Source: Microbacterium azadirachtae (GTDB lineage: Bacteria; Actinomycetota; Actinomycetes; Actinomycetales; Microbacteriaceae). Taken from it: a stretch of DNA of 64,000 bases. The notes below the pieces were generated by a model. The model did no database searches, was not told the origin of the DNA, and saw nothing but the letters and a program-made list of their open reading frames with translations. Every line of letters begins with the position of its first letter. Position 1 is the first letter of the stretch. The stretch spans positions 62,001-126,000 of the forward strand of contig NZ_JYIX01000039.1 in assembly GCF_000956505.1 (NCBI RefSeq), written 5' to 3'. Below, piece after piece: positions 16,907 through 25,158 of this stretch. The position numbers and the translations under genes are program-made.

Positions 16907-17905
16907 ATGGCACTGATCTCCGAGGCGGTCGTCCCGCACCATGAGCCGATCCTTGAGCATCTCGTGCGCTCGCGTGAGGATCTGATCCTGAACGGCTGGA
17001 CCGACCGGCGGATCGCCGCCGCGGTGCAGGCAGGCGTGCTGTTCCACATCCGTCGCGGCTGGTACATCGACGCGGACGAACGCTCCGGTCTCTGGCCGGA
17101 GGAGCAGCACAGGGCGCACGTGATCGCCGTGGCGCGGGACGGTCGGGGCGGCGCCATCGCGTCGCACACGTCGGCGGCGGTGCTGTGGCGACTTCCGCTG
17201 TATCGCATCCGATGCGCCCGTGTGCATCTCACGACGAGTCGGGCGCGACGGATATCGAGCGCACCGGACGTCATCAGGCACGCGACGTCCATCGACGCCG
17301 AGGACGTGGTCGACATCGACGGGATCCGGTGCACATCGCTTGCTCGGACGGTCTTCGACCTCATCGGCACCCTGCCGCTCGAGGCCGCGGTGGCGCTCGC
17401 CGACGCCGCGGAACGACAGATGGCGCTGCGGCTGAGGGAGTGGGACGTCGAAGCCGTGACCTCCTGGCGACTCGGTCTGTCTCGACGGCTCGGCGAGGCC
17501 GGCGGGATGCGCGGGATCCGGCAGGCGCGATGGGTCTTCGCCTTCGCCGATGGGCGGGCGGAGTTGCCGGGGGAGAGCGTCAGCAGACTGCAGCTGCGAC
17601 GGCTGGGATATGCGCCCCCTGCACTGCAGGTCCCGATCCCTGGTCCGGATGGCCGCATGTACTACGTCGATTTCGGGATGGATGCGGTCGGCTCGTTCGG
17701 TGAGTTCGACGGGAAGGGCAAGTATCTCGATGAAGCGATGCGCTCCGGCCGCTCGATCGAGCAGGTGATCTACGACGAGAAGCGGCGCGAGGACTGGATC
17801 CGTGGCAGGACGCAACAGCGATTCGCCCGGTGGGAGTCCGAGCACATCGGCACGTCGCGGGCGCTCGGGAGGCGACTCGAATCCTTCGGGATCAGCCCGC
17901 CGTGA
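16907..17905 (+). CDS. AbiEi-like winged-helix protein with nuclease-like C-terminus
   Basis: A 332-residue protein. The N-terminal 150 residues match the AbiEi antitoxin layout: a winged helix with AVQAGVLFHIRRGWYI, then SHTSAAVLWRLPL and a segment ending ARTVFDLIGTLPLEAAVALAD. The C-terminus has DFGMDAVGSFGEFDGKGKY, which looks like the Asp, Glu-x-(Asp/Lys) core of Vsr/DUF559 endonuclease folds. AbiEi normally neutralises the nucleotidyltransferase toxin AbiEii, but none is adjacent. The gene is alone, flanked by 85-bp direct repeats. A defence or regulatory role is possible but unproven. Confidence 0.75.
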   Translation: MALISEAVVPHHEPILEHLVRSREDLILNGWTDRRIAAAVQAGVLFHIRRGWYIDADERSGLWPEEQHRAHVIAVARDGRGGAIASHTSAAVLWRLPLYRIRCARVHLTTSRARRISSAPDVIRHATSIDAEDVVDIDGIRCTSLARTVFDLIGTLPLEAAVALADAAERQMALRLREWDVEAVTSWRLGLSRRLGEAGGMRGIRQARWVFAFADGRAELPGESVSRLQLRRLGYAPPALQVPIPGPDGRMYYVDFGMDAVGSFGEFDGKGKYLDEAMRSGRSIEQVIYDEKRREDWIRGRTQQRFARWESEHIGTSRALGRRLESFGISPP

Positions 17906-17936
17906 TGGGATGCGCGGGGAATCGCGGATCCGTTGA

Positions 17937-18021
17937 CTGCACGGGTAATTGCCGGGCGCACCGCTTGTTGACGCGAAGTTCCCGTGCGCTCGGCAGGATC
18001 CCGTGTGCTCGGCGAGATCCT
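17937..18021 (+). repeat. 85-bp direct repeat, copy 2
   Basis: Partner of 16673-16757 in the same orientation, roughly 80% identical without gaps. It lies between the AbiEi-like gene and the rplJ promoter. Confidence 0.75.
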
Positions 18022-18054
18022 GCGGGCCAGGCGCGAAGCCCGAACCGCCCCGAT

Positions 18055-18083
18055 TTGGGGGAGCAGTCGGGATGCCGTAGTCT
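18055..18083 (+). promoter_or_regulatory. rplJ promoter
   Basis: TTGGGG (18055-18060) and TAGTCT (18078-18083) with a 17-base spacer. Transcription from about 18090 would give a leader near 230 bases. Confidence 0.5.
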
Positions 18084-18212
18084 TGTCGTAACCGAAGACC
18101 GCTGGTCATCGTCGTGTGCGCGAGCATGAGGCGATCGAAGCACTGCCGGATCATGGATCCGCATGGCAGAGGCCCGCGCAGGTGTCACGAACGATCTCCA
18201 GGATTCTGGATC

Positions 18213-18246
18213 ACGCTCCGTGCGCTTGCGCCGGAGCGTTTTTGTT
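18213..18246 (+). promoter_or_regulatory. Terminator-like attenuator in the rplJ leader (L10 leader region)
   Basis: ACGCTCCG pairs with CGGAGCGT around a 10-base loop (18213-18240) and is followed by TTTTTGTTT, a good intrinsic terminator placed about 75 bases before rplJ. Ribosomal L10 operons are commonly autoregulated by L10-L12 binding to the leader; an attenuation role here is inferred. Confidence 0.65.
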
Positions 18247-18319
18247 TGCCTGCAGAGCGCGGCGGTCCAGGTCGGTGCTCCACTGCCGTGGAGCATCCCG
18301 TACCCATCAAGGAGTGACC

Positions 18320-18808
18320 ATGGCGCAGAAGGATGCATCGGTCGCCGAGCTCACGAAGAATTTCGAGGACTCGAACGCCGTCCTGCTGACCGAGTACCGC
18401 GGTCTGACGGTTGCCCAGCTCAAGCAGCTGCGCAACAACATCCGTCAGGACGCGAGCTACGCCGTGGTGAAGAACACGCTGACCAAGATCGCCGCGAACA
18501 ACGCGGGGATCACGGCGCTGGACGACGACCTCAAGGGTCCGTCGGCCGTCGCTTTCGTGCACGGTGACTTCGTCGCCACCGCCAAGGCTCTGCGTGACTT
18601 CGCCAAGGCGAACCCGCTTCTCGTGATCAAGGGCGGCATCTTCGAGGGCAACGCCCTGAGTGCCGACGAGGTCAACAAGTACGCCTCGCTGGAGAGCCGT
18701 GAGGTTCTGCTGGCCAAGGCCGCGGGCATGATGAAGGCGACGATGGGCAAGGCTGCGGCCACCATCGATGCTCTTCGCGAGAAGCTGGAGACCGCTGAGG
18801 CTGCCTGA
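18320..18808 (+). CDS. rplJ: 50S ribosomal protein L10
   Basis: A 162-residue ribosomal stalk base protein. It begins [17 protein letters not shown] and carries [20 protein letters not shown] and [15 protein letters not shown], typical of L10. The Ala-rich C-terminal helix ([18 protein letters not shown]) is where L7/L12 dimers attach. The ATG has AAGGAG 7 bases upstream. It is followed 48 bases later by rplL, the usual stalk operon. Confidence 0.97.
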   Translation: MAQKDASVAELTKNFEDSNAVLLTEYRGLTVAQLKQLRNNIRQDASYAVVKNTLTKIAANNAGITALDDDLKGPSAVAFVHGDFVATAKALRDFAKANPLLVIKGGIFEGNALSADEVNKYASLESREVLLAKAAGMMKATMGKAAATIDALREKLETAEAA

Positions 18809-18856
18809 GCCTCCCCGGTCTTTTCCCCACAAACCCCATCTATTAGGAGAAACATC

Positions 18857-19240
18857 ATGGCGAAGCTCACCACTGAGGAGCTGCTCGACCAGTTCGCTGG
18901 TCTGACCCTTGTCGAGCTCAGCGAGTTCGTGAAGGCGTTCGAGGAGAAGTTCGACGTCACCGCTGCTGCTCCCGTCGCCGTCGCCGGCGCTGCGGGTGGC
19001 GCTGGTGCCGCGGAGGCCGAGGAGGAGAAGGACTCGTTCGACGTCATCCTCGAGGCTGCCGGCGACAAGAAGATCCAGGTCATCAAGGTCGTCCGCGAGC
19101 TCACCTCGCTCGGCCTCGGCGAGGCCAAGGCTGTCGTCGACGGCGCTCCGAAGGCCGTCCTCGAGGGCGCCAACAAGGAGGCCGCCGAGAAGGCCAAGGC
19201 TTCCCTGGAGGAGGCCGGCGCTACGGTCACCCTCAAGTAA
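18857..19240 (+). CDS. rplL: 50S ribosomal protein L7/L12
   Basis: A 127-residue stalk protein that recruits translation GTPases. The N-terminal dimerisation helix ([20 protein letters not shown]) is followed by an Ala/Gly hinge near residues 35-53. The C-terminal domain contains [20 protein letters not shown] and ends AGATVTLK. The ribosome site AGGAG is 8 bases before the ATG, and a strong terminator follows. Confidence 0.98.
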   Translation: MAKLTTEELLDQFAGLTLVELSEFVKAFEEKFDVTAAAPVAVAGAAGGAGAAEAEEEKDSFDVILEAAGDKKIQVIKVVRELTSLGLGEAKAVVDGAPKAVLEGANKEAAEKAKASLEEAGATVTLK

Positions 19241-19258
19241 TCTCGCGTTTCGACGCTG

Positions 19259-19288
19259 CGAAGGCCCCGGGTTCTCCCGGGGCCTTCG
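19259..19288 (+). terminator. rplJL terminator
   Basis: CGAAGGCCCCGGG pairs with CCCGGGGCCTTCG around a 4-base loop (TTCT). It lies between rplL and the convergent LacI gene and can serve both. Confidence 0.85.
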
Positions 19289-19307
19289 TGCATTCCGGGC
19301 GGATCCG

Positions 19308-20327
19308 TCAGCGTGCGGCGTCGAGACGGGGGACGGCCGTCGACTGTCGGGCCACGAGCGTCGCCGGGGAGATCACATGCTCGAGCGGCGCCTCGGCGTC
19401 CTGCATCCGTGCCTGCAGCAGGCGGACCGCCTCGACGCCCTGCTCCCGCGGATTCTGCCGGATCGTGGTGAGGCTGAACATCTCGGCGTAGCGGTGGTCG
19501 TCGATCCCGATCACGCTCAGCTCGCTGGGCACGCCGATGCCGAGGCGCTGCGCGGCGATGATCGCCCCTACGGCCGCCTCATCGCAGACCGCCGCGATCG
19601 CCGTGGGCCGCTTCCGCCGGTCCGCGAGCAGTGCCGCCGCGGTCGCGAACGCCTCGGGGATCGTGGACTGCGTGGGAACTGCGCGGATGCGATCCTCCAG
19701 CCCTGCGGCGATCATCGCCTGGCGGTAGCCGTCCAGGCGCTTGCGCTCGCCGAAGCTGAACCGGTCGGCGTCCTCCGCGTCGCCGAGGAACGCGATGTCC
19801 TCATGGCCGAGGTCGATCAGATGCTCCGTGGCGACGCGTGCGGCCACGACGTCGTCGATCGTGACGGTGTCCGCATGCTCGGCGAACGGGCCTACGGAGA
19901 CGAGGGGCAGGCCGGTGCCGGCCAGACGCTCGAGCTCGTGCGCCCCCGGCTGCAGGCAGACGGCGATGATGCCGTCGAAGCGCCGCCCGGCCAGGGCGTG
20001 GTCCAGCATGCGGGCGCGCTCCTCGCTGCCCTCGGCGGCGCCGTACAGCGCGAGGTCGAGGCCGTCGTCGATGAGGGCCTGCTGGAGTCCTGCGAGCAGT
20101 TCGGCGAAGTACCAGCGGTCCGCCATCGGCATGATGACGCCGATCGTGGAGGTGCGCCCCGTCGCGAGGCTGGATGCGCTCGAGTGCGCCGAGTAGGCGA
20201 GCTCCCGCGCGGCGCGTTCGACGCGCTCCCTGGTCTCGGCCGAGACGTAGCCGTTCCCGCTGAGGGCGCGACTGGCCGTCGACTTCGCCACGCCGGCACG
20301 CAGCGCCACATCGATGATCCCGGTCAC
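19308..20327 (-). CDS. LacI-family transcriptional regulator
   Basis: A 339-residue regulator. The N-terminal helix-turn-helix is AGVAKSTASRALSGNGYVS with the hinge helix after ARELAYSAHSSASSLATG. A periplasmic-binding-like effector domain follows, with GVIMPMADRWYFAELLAG and LSVIGIDDHRYAEMFSLTT. The GTG start at 20327 is preferred because AGGAGG lies 7 bases before it; the frame is open 36 bases further upstream. Divergent from the sugar ABC importer, whose promoter carries two LacI-type palindromes, so it is the probable repressor. Effector sugar unknown. Confidence 0.92.
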   Translation of the reverse strand: MTGIIDVALRAGVAKSTASRALSGNGYVSAETRERVERAARELAYSAHSSASSLATGRTSTIGVIMPMADRWYFAELLAGLQQALIDDGLDLALYGAAEGSEERARMLDHALAGRRFDGIIAVCLQPGAHELERLAGTGLPLVSVGPFAEHADTVTIDDVVAARVATEHLIDLGHEDIAFLGDAEDADRFSFGERKRLDGYRQAMIAAGLEDRIRAVPTQSTIPEAFATAAALLADRRKRPTAIAAVCDEAAVGAIIAAQRLGIGVPSELSVIGIDDHRYAEMFSLTTIRQNPREQGVEAVRLLQARMQDAEAPLEHVISPATLVARQSTAVPRLDAAR

Positions 20328-20383
20328 GGCGACCCCTCCTCGAAAAACGGATTCCCTCACCATAGCGATATCTCAGAAACTAT

Positions 20384-20396
20384 GGAACCGGTTTCC
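20384..20396. promoter_or_regulatory. LacI-type operator 1
   Basis: GGAACCGGTTTCC, a nearly perfect palindrome with a central CG as preferred by LacI-family proteins, in the divergent region between the regulator and the importer. Confidence 0.65.
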
Positions 20397-20460
20397 TGAG
20401 AGCGGTCCCATATATTCCGCGGCTCGACGCGCCCGGTTATGCAGTTGTGATCCAAAGCCG

Positions 20461-20490
20461 TTGCGCAATGGGCAGGAGGGTCACTAGTGT
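20461..20490 (+). promoter_or_regulatory. Promoter of the sugar ABC importer
   Basis: TTGCGC (20461-20466) and TAGTGT (20485-20490) with an 18-base spacer. Operator 2 starts 6 bases downstream, so a bound repressor would cover the transcription start. Confidence 0.5.
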
Positions 20491-20495
20491 CGCCT

Positions 20496-20507
20496 GGAAG
20501 CGGTTCC
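20496..20507. promoter_or_regulatory. LacI-type operator 2
   Basis: GGAAGCGGTTCC, a variant of operator 1, placed over the predicted transcription start of the importer operon. Confidence 0.6.
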
Positions 20508-20563
20508 TGAAGGAGCCCCCAGCGCTGGGGAAATCGCCCCCGCGAATTCGAAGGAGAAAACGT

Positions 20564-21895
20564 ATGGGAATGTCTCAGCGACGTCGCCTGATCGCGCCTC
20601 TGGCACTGCTCGCGGTGTCCGGCCTCGCTCTCGCGGGCTGCGCCGAGGGCGGCAGCTCGAGCGGCGGAGACTCGTCCGGCAAGGGGGAGACCGTCAAGAT
20701 CTCCGGCGGCATCACGGGGTCCGAGGCGGATCTGCTGAACAAGTCCTTCGACCAGTTCACCAAGGACACCGGCATCAAGGTCGTCTACACCGGCGACAAG
20801 GGCTTCGAGGGCAACATCGTCACGAAGGTGTCCGGCGGTAGTGCTCCCGACATCGCGATCGTGCCGCAGCCGGGCTTGCTGAAGAGCCTCGTCGGCACCG
20901 GTCAGGTCAAAGAGGCCCCCGCCGATGTCTCGACCAACGTCGACAAGAACTGGTCCAAGGACTGGAAGACGTACGGCACGATCGACGGCAAGTTCTACGC
21001 CGCCCCGATGCTCGCCAACGTCAAGGGCTACGTCTGGTACTCGCCGGCGAAGTTCAAGGAGCTCGGCGTCGAGGTGCCCAAGACCTGGGACGACCTGCTG
21101 ACGCTCACGAAGACGCTCCAGGAGAAGACGAGCGCCGCCCCGTGGTGCGCGGGCTTCGCCTCCGGTGACGCCTCGGGCTGGCCGGGCACCGACTGGATCG
21201 AGGACCTCGTGCTGCGCCAGAGCGGCACCGATGTCTACGACAAGTGGGTCGCGGGCGACGTCAAGTTCACCGACCCGCAGATCAAGCAGGCCTTCGATGC
21301 CGTCGGCACGATCCTGCTCGACCCGAAGTACGTCAACGCGGGCTTCGGCGACGTGAAGAGCATCAACTCGACGGCCTTCGCGGACGTCGCGGCCAAGGTC
21401 GCCGACGGCACCTGCCTGATGACGCACCAGGCCTCGTTCCTCTCGTCGAACTTCCTCGACGTGAAGACCAAGGACGGCAAGGCGCCGACCGTGGCTCCCG
21501 ACGGCGACGTGTACGCCTTCGTGCTCCCCGGCATCAAGGAGGGTGAGAACACCATCGAGGGCGGCGGCGAGTTCGTCGCCGGCTTCAGCGACACCGCAGC
21601 GACCAAGAAGGTCCTCGCGTACATGTCCTCGCCGGAGTTCGCGAACGCCCGCGTCAAGCTCGGCGGCGTGATCTCGGCCAACAAGAACGCGGACGCCTCG
21701 CTCGCGTCCAGCCCGTTCCTGCAGGATGCGATGAAGACACTGCAGGACCCGAAGACGACGCTGCGCTTCGACGCGAGCGACCTGATGCCGGCCACCGTCG
21801 GCTCCGGATCGTTCTGGAAGGGCATGGTCAGCTGGATCGACGGGAAGCCGACGGATCAGGTGCTGAGCGACATCCAGGCCGGTTACAAGAACTAG
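20564..21895 (+). CDS. Sugar ABC transporter substrate-binding lipoprotein
   Basis: A 443-residue extracellular solute-binding protein, family 1. The signal peptide ends in lipobox LALAGC with the acylated Cys at 26, followed by a Gly/Ser linker. The ATG at 20564 has AAGGAG 7 bases upstream; an open frame extends upstream without support. Mid-protein features are GLLKSLVGTGQVKEAPADV and GKFYAAPMLANVKGYVWYS, as in alpha-glucoside-type binding proteins. Binds an unknown oligosaccharide and delivers it to the two permeases that follow. Regulated through the LacI operators. Confidence 0.93.
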   Translation: MGMSQRRRLIAPLALLAVSGLALAGCAEGGSSSGGDSSGKGETVKISGGITGSEADLLNKSFDQFTKDTGIKVVYTGDKGFEGNIVTKVSGGSAPDIAIVPQPGLLKSLVGTGQVKEAPADVSTNVDKNWSKDWKTYGTIDGKFYAAPMLANVKGYVWYSPAKFKELGVEVPKTWDDLLTLTKTLQEKTSAAPWCAGFASGDASGWPGTDWIEDLVLRQSGTDVYDKWVAGDVKFTDPQIKQAFDAVGTILLDPKYVNAGFGDVKSINSTAFADVAAKVADGTCLMTHQASFLSSNFLDVKTKDGKAPTVAPDGDVYAFVLPGIKEGENTIEGGGEFVAGFSDTAATKKVLAYMSSPEFANARVKLGGVISANKNADASLASSPFLQDAMKTLQDPKTTLRFDASDLMPATVGSGSFWKGMVSWIDGKPTDQVLSDIQAGYKN

Positions 21896-21917
21896 TCTGA
21901 GCATCACCCTGCGGGGC

Positions 21918-21956
21918 TGCGGGGCCCGTCCGCGACATCGTCGGACGGCCCCGCAG
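21918..21956 (+). terminator. Intra-operon hairpin after the binding-protein gene
   Basis: CTGCGGGGC and CGTCCG pair with CGGACG and GCCCCGCAG across 21918-21956. Such hairpins between binding protein and permeases stabilise the upstream mRNA or reduce downstream transcription, giving excess binding protein. Confidence 0.65.
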
Positions 21957-22011
21957 TCGTCGCAGGGCAGATCCTGACAGCGTTCAACGTCGAACCCGGA
22001 AGGGGCTTCAC

Positions 22012-23361
22012 ATGTCGCATGCCACAGCGACCGAGACCGAGACCGCGCGATCCGATCGCAAGACCGGTGCCGCGGGTTCGGGACGCACGACCGCGTCCCG
22101 ATCGGTCACGGTCAGCGCCTACATCGTGGGCGCGATCCTCATCGTCGGGGTGTTCATCGCCCTCATCGCCGGCGGCCCGGCGGACAGCCCGAAGCCGACG
22201 TCGCTCGGCTTCTCGCTGAACAGCTTCTTCATCTGGCTCGGCGGACTGAACCCGCTGGTTCAGATTCCTCTCGTGCTGGTCGTCTTCGGCGTCATCGCCG
22301 GGATCCTGCTGGTACTCATCGAGTACGCGCCGCGCGCAGGTCGGGGATACTTCTGGCTGCGCCTGGTGGCCTGCTTCGCCATCCCGGTGCTCGCCTTCAT
22401 GATGCTGCGTCCGTACCAGAACGCCGTGGTCTACGTCATGGTGATCGCCCTGGTCGCCGGCGGACTGCTGTTCTTCGCCGACTACCGAGCGCGTGAGGGA
22501 TCCGGCTACCTCTTCCAGCTCACGCTGTTCATGGCTCCAGCCACCCTGCTGCTCATCGTCGGGCTCATCTATCCCGCCGTGAGCACGATCATCCAGTCGT
22601 TCTTCGACAAGACGGGCAAGGACTTCGTCGCACTGGAGAACTATCAATGGGTGTTCACGAACCCCGAGGGGTTCTGGTCGGTCATCAACACGCTGATCTG
22701 GGCGCTCATCGCGCCGATCGTGTCGACGATCTTCGGTCTCGCCTATGCGGTCTTCATCGACCGCGCCCGCGGCGAGAAGATCCTCAAGGTGTTCGTGTTC
22801 ATGCCCGTCGCGATCTCGTTCGTCGGCGCCGGCATCATCTGGAAGTTCATCTACGACTTCCGGCAGGGCGATCAGATCGGTCTGCTGAACGCGATCGTGA
22901 CGCTGTTCGGCGGCAAGCCGATCTCCTGGCTGGACACCACTCCGCTGGTCAACACGATCTGCCTGCTCATCGTCTTCATCTGGACGCAGACCGGATTCGC
23001 GATGGTGATCCTCTCCGCAGCGATCAAGGCGGTGCCGACGGAGCAGATCGAGGCCGCATCGCTCGACGGGGCGAACGCATGGGATAGGTTCCGCAACGTC
23101 ACCGTCCCGGGGATCCGTTCCTCGCTCATCGTCGTGCTGACGACGATCACGATCGCCTCGCTGAAGGTCTACGACATCGTCGCCGTGATGACGGGTGGTC
23201 GTGCCAACAGCACCGTGCTGGGCTTCGAGATGGTCAACCAGCAGCAGCGCTTCCAGAGTTACGGGCACTCCTCGGCGCTGGCCGTGGTGCTGTTCCTGTT
23301 CGTGCTGCCGCTGATCATCTACAACGCCAGGCAGATGGCCAAGCAGAGGGAGATCCGCTGA
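22012..23361 (+). CDS. Sugar ABC transporter permease (MalF/AglF type)
   Basis: A 449-residue inner-membrane subunit. Hydrophobic helices near residues 40-60, 80-105 and 110-165 form an extra N-terminal region, then six core helices follow. The coupling motif EAASLDGANAWDRF is near residue 345, the site that contacts the ATPase. An AAGGGG ribosome site precedes the ATG. The stop overlaps the next start (TGATG). No ATPase gene is present in this operon, so a shared ATPase of the MsiK/UgpC kind encoded elsewhere is presumed. Confidence 0.93.
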   Translation: MSHATATETETARSDRKTGAAGSGRTTASRSVTVSAYIVGAILIVGVFIALIAGGPADSPKPTSLGFSLNSFFIWLGGLNPLVQIPLVLVVFGVIAGILLVLIEYAPRAGRGYFWLRLVACFAIPVLAFMMLRPYQNAVVYVMVIALVAGGLLFFADYRAREGSGYLFQLTLFMAPATLLLIVGLIYPAVSTIIQSFFDKTGKDFVALENYQWVFTNPEGFWSVINTLIWALIAPIVSTIFGLAYAVFIDRARGEKILKVFVFMPVAISFVGAGIIWKFIYDFRQGDQIGLLNAIVTLFGGKPISWLDTTPLVNTICLLIVFIWTQTGFAMVILSAAIKAVPTEQIEAASLDGANAWDRFRNVTVPGIRSSLIVVLTTITIASLKVYDIVAVMTGGRANSTVLGFEMVNQQQRFQSYGHSSALAVVLFLFVLPLIIYNARQMAKQREIR

Positions 23362-24329
23362 TGAGCGCGACACAGGCCGTCGTCACCGACAACCGCACCA
23401 AGCGCCAGGTCGAGCGCGACACCCGCCGCCATGAGGCCACCGCGCAGAAACGGCTCACCTCGAGAGGAGCGACGATCGCGGCGGTGATCATCGCGATCTT
23501 CTGGACGATCCCCACGCTCGGGCTGTTCATCACGTCCTTCCGCCCCGGCGCGGATTCGAACAGCACCGCCTGGTGGACGGTCTTCGTGAACCCGTCGTTC
23601 ACGCTCAGCAACTACGCCGACGCGCTGACCTCGGGCGGCACCGCATTGACACTCGGTGCCTCGTTCCTCAACTCGCTGGCGATCACGATCCCGGCCACGG
23701 TGATCCCGATCTTCATCGCCTCGCTCGCGGCCTATGGCTTCGCGTGGATGAACTTCAAGGGCAAGAACCTCGTGTTCGTCTTCGTGTTCGCGCTGCAGAT
23801 CGTGCCGATCCAGATGGCACTGGTCCCGCTGCTGTCGTTGTTCTCTCGAGGACTCACGCTGTTCGGTACGCAGATCTTCCCCGGCTTCACCCTGCGCGAC
23901 GTGGACCACAGCTTCGCCACGGTGTGGATCGCGCACGCGATCTTCGCGATGCCGCTGGCGATCTTCATGCTGCACAACTTCATTGCGGAGATCCCCAGCG
24001 AAGTCGTCGAGGCCGCGCGCGTCGACGGCGCGGGCCACGGGCAGATCTTCTTCCGCATCATCCTGCCTCTGGCGATGCCGGCCATCGCGTCCTTCGCGAT
24101 CTTCCAGTTCCTGTGGGTCTGGAACGACCTGCTGGTGGCGACGATCTTCGCGCCCGAGTCGTCCTTGCCGCTGACCCAGACGCTGAACTCCTTGTCCGGC
24201 ACCTGGGGCAATCAGTGGTATCTGCAGTCCGCGGGAACGTTCATCTCGATCATCGTTCCGCTGATCGTGTTCTTCGCCCTGCAGCGGTTCTTCGTGCGCG
24301 GCCTGCTGGCCGGCGCGACGAAGGGCTGA
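23361..24329 (+). CDS. Sugar ABC transporter permease (MalG type)
   Basis: A 322-residue permease, second membrane subunit of the importer. It has a hydrophilic basic N-terminus of about 40 residues, six hydrophobic helices and the coupling motif EAARVDGAGHGQIF near residue 217. The C-terminus reads ALQRFFVRGLLAGATKG, typical of MalG-type proteins. Translationally coupled to the MalF-type gene and followed by a terminator hairpin. Confidence 0.94.
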   Translation: MSATQAVVTDNRTKRQVERDTRRHEATAQKRLTSRGATIAAVIIAIFWTIPTLGLFITSFRPGADSNSTAWWTVFVNPSFTLSNYADALTSGGTALTLGASFLNSLAITIPATVIPIFIASLAAYGFAWMNFKGKNLVFVFVFALQIVPIQMALVPLLSLFSRGLTLFGTQIFPGFTLRDVDHSFATVWIAHAIFAMPLAIFMLHNFIAEIPSEVVEAARVDGAGHGQIFFRIILPLAMPAIASFAIFQFLWVWNDLLVATIFAPESSLPLTQTLNSLSGTWGNQWYLQSAGTFISIIVPLIVFFALQRFFVRGLLAGATKG

Positions 24330-24344
24330 TCCGCTCGGCGCCCC

Positions 24345-24381
24345 GGAGGCCGGGACCCGCACCTCGCGGGCCCCGGCCTCC
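24345..24381 (+). terminator. Terminator of the sugar importer operon
   Basis: GGAGGCCGGG and CCCGC pair with GCGGG and CCCGGCCTCC; no long T-tract. Confidence 0.65.
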
Positions 24382-24438
24382 GTCGTGCCACCGGCCCGGC
24401 TGCCGGGGGAGGCGCCGCGCGCAGGGGAGAATGGCCGG

Positions 24439-25092
24439 ATGACACGTCGGCTCGCTCTCGTCCTCGGGATCGTCGGGGTGGCGATCGCGGTCGCCACGGC
24501 CGTGGTGCTGGCGACCTCTCCCGCGGTGATCGTGTCGCTCGACGACGCGTGGAACCTGGAGATGGTGGAATGGCGCGGGTCGGTGCTCGTCGGCTGGGCG
24601 CTGGTCATGAACGTGCTCGGCGGGGGATGGGTCGCGACCATCCTCACCCCGCTCCTGATCGCGGCCCTCGCCTGGCTCGTGCGGGGCTGGCGCGGCGCCC
24701 TGTTCGCGCTGATCGCCTTCGCGGTGAGCGCGGGGATCGTGCAGCTCGTGAAGAAGGCCCTGGGCCGCGCCCGTCCGCAGGATCTGCTGATCGCCTCCGA
24801 TTTCGGATCCTTCCCATCCGGGCACACGGCGAACGCCGCAGCCCTCGCGGTGGTGCTGTGGTTCCTGTTCCCGACACTGTGGGTCGCGATCGGGGGAGCC
24901 GTGTGGACGGCGGCGATGGGGTTCTCCCGCACCGTGCTCAGCGTGCACTGGTTCAGCGACACGGTCGGCGGCGCCCTGATCGGCGCCGGCGCCGCGTTCC
25001 TCGCGGCCGCCGTGCTGTGGCGCTGGGTGCGGCTGCCTCCGGTGCTCGACGGCGTCGAGGCGCGGGATCCCCGCGCGGATCCGCCTCGCTAG
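24439..25092 (+). CDS. PAP2-family membrane phosphatase
   Basis: A 217-residue membrane protein with five to six hydrophobic helices and all three PAP2 motifs: KKALGRARPQD, FPSGHTAN and SRTVLSVHWFSDTVGG (catalytic His, proton-relay His and Asp). It probably dephosphorylates a lipid phosphate such as phosphatidic acid or an undecaprenyl/phosphatidylglycerol phosphate; substrate not predictable. The ATG at 24439 gives a normal N-terminal helix. Stands alone between the importer and a GNAT gene. Confidence 0.92.
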   Translation: MTRRLALVLGIVGVAIAVATAVVLATSPAVIVSLDDAWNLEMVEWRGSVLVGWALVMNVLGGGWVATILTPLLIAALAWLVRGWRGALFALIAFAVSAGIVQLVKKALGRARPQDLLIASDFGSFPSGHTANAAALAVVLWFLFPTLWVAIGGAVWTAAMGFSRTVLSVHWFSDTVGGALIGAGAAFLAAAVLWRWVRLPPVLDGVEARDPRADPPR

Positions 25093-25108
25093 GCTGAGAG
25101 GATCCGCA

Positions 25109-25140
25109 GGTCCCTGAGCGAGCGTAGCGAGACGAAGGGC
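25109..25140. repeat. Intergenic GTCCCTGAGCGAGCG-type element
   Basis: The stretch contains GAGCGAGCGTAGCGAGAC, a near-palindrome, between a TCCCT and an AGGG. Similar words recur between genes in many actinobacterial genomes (recalled, not searched). Only one copy was noticed in this window. Confidence 0.45.
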
Positions 25141-25158
25141 GCGATCGAAAGGTACCCC

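Larger units (their letters stand above)
17906..18319. other. 414-bp gap: repeat plus rplJ promoter and leader
   Basis: The first part (to about 18030) holds repeat copy 2. The rest is the rplJ promoter and a leader of about 230 bases with a terminator-like hairpin. An open frame that runs through the leader into rplJ has no ribosome site and is not considered coding. Confidence 0.65.

Noticed and set aside
15930-18021. A prophage or integrative element around the YqaJ-like and AbiEi-like genes
   Set aside because: No integrase, structural or replication genes; ribosomal and surface-protein genes lie directly on both sides.
18116-18319. An N-terminal extension or small gene upstream of rplJ
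   Set aside because: The stretch contains a terminator hairpin and lacks a ribosome site; it is best read as leader RNA.
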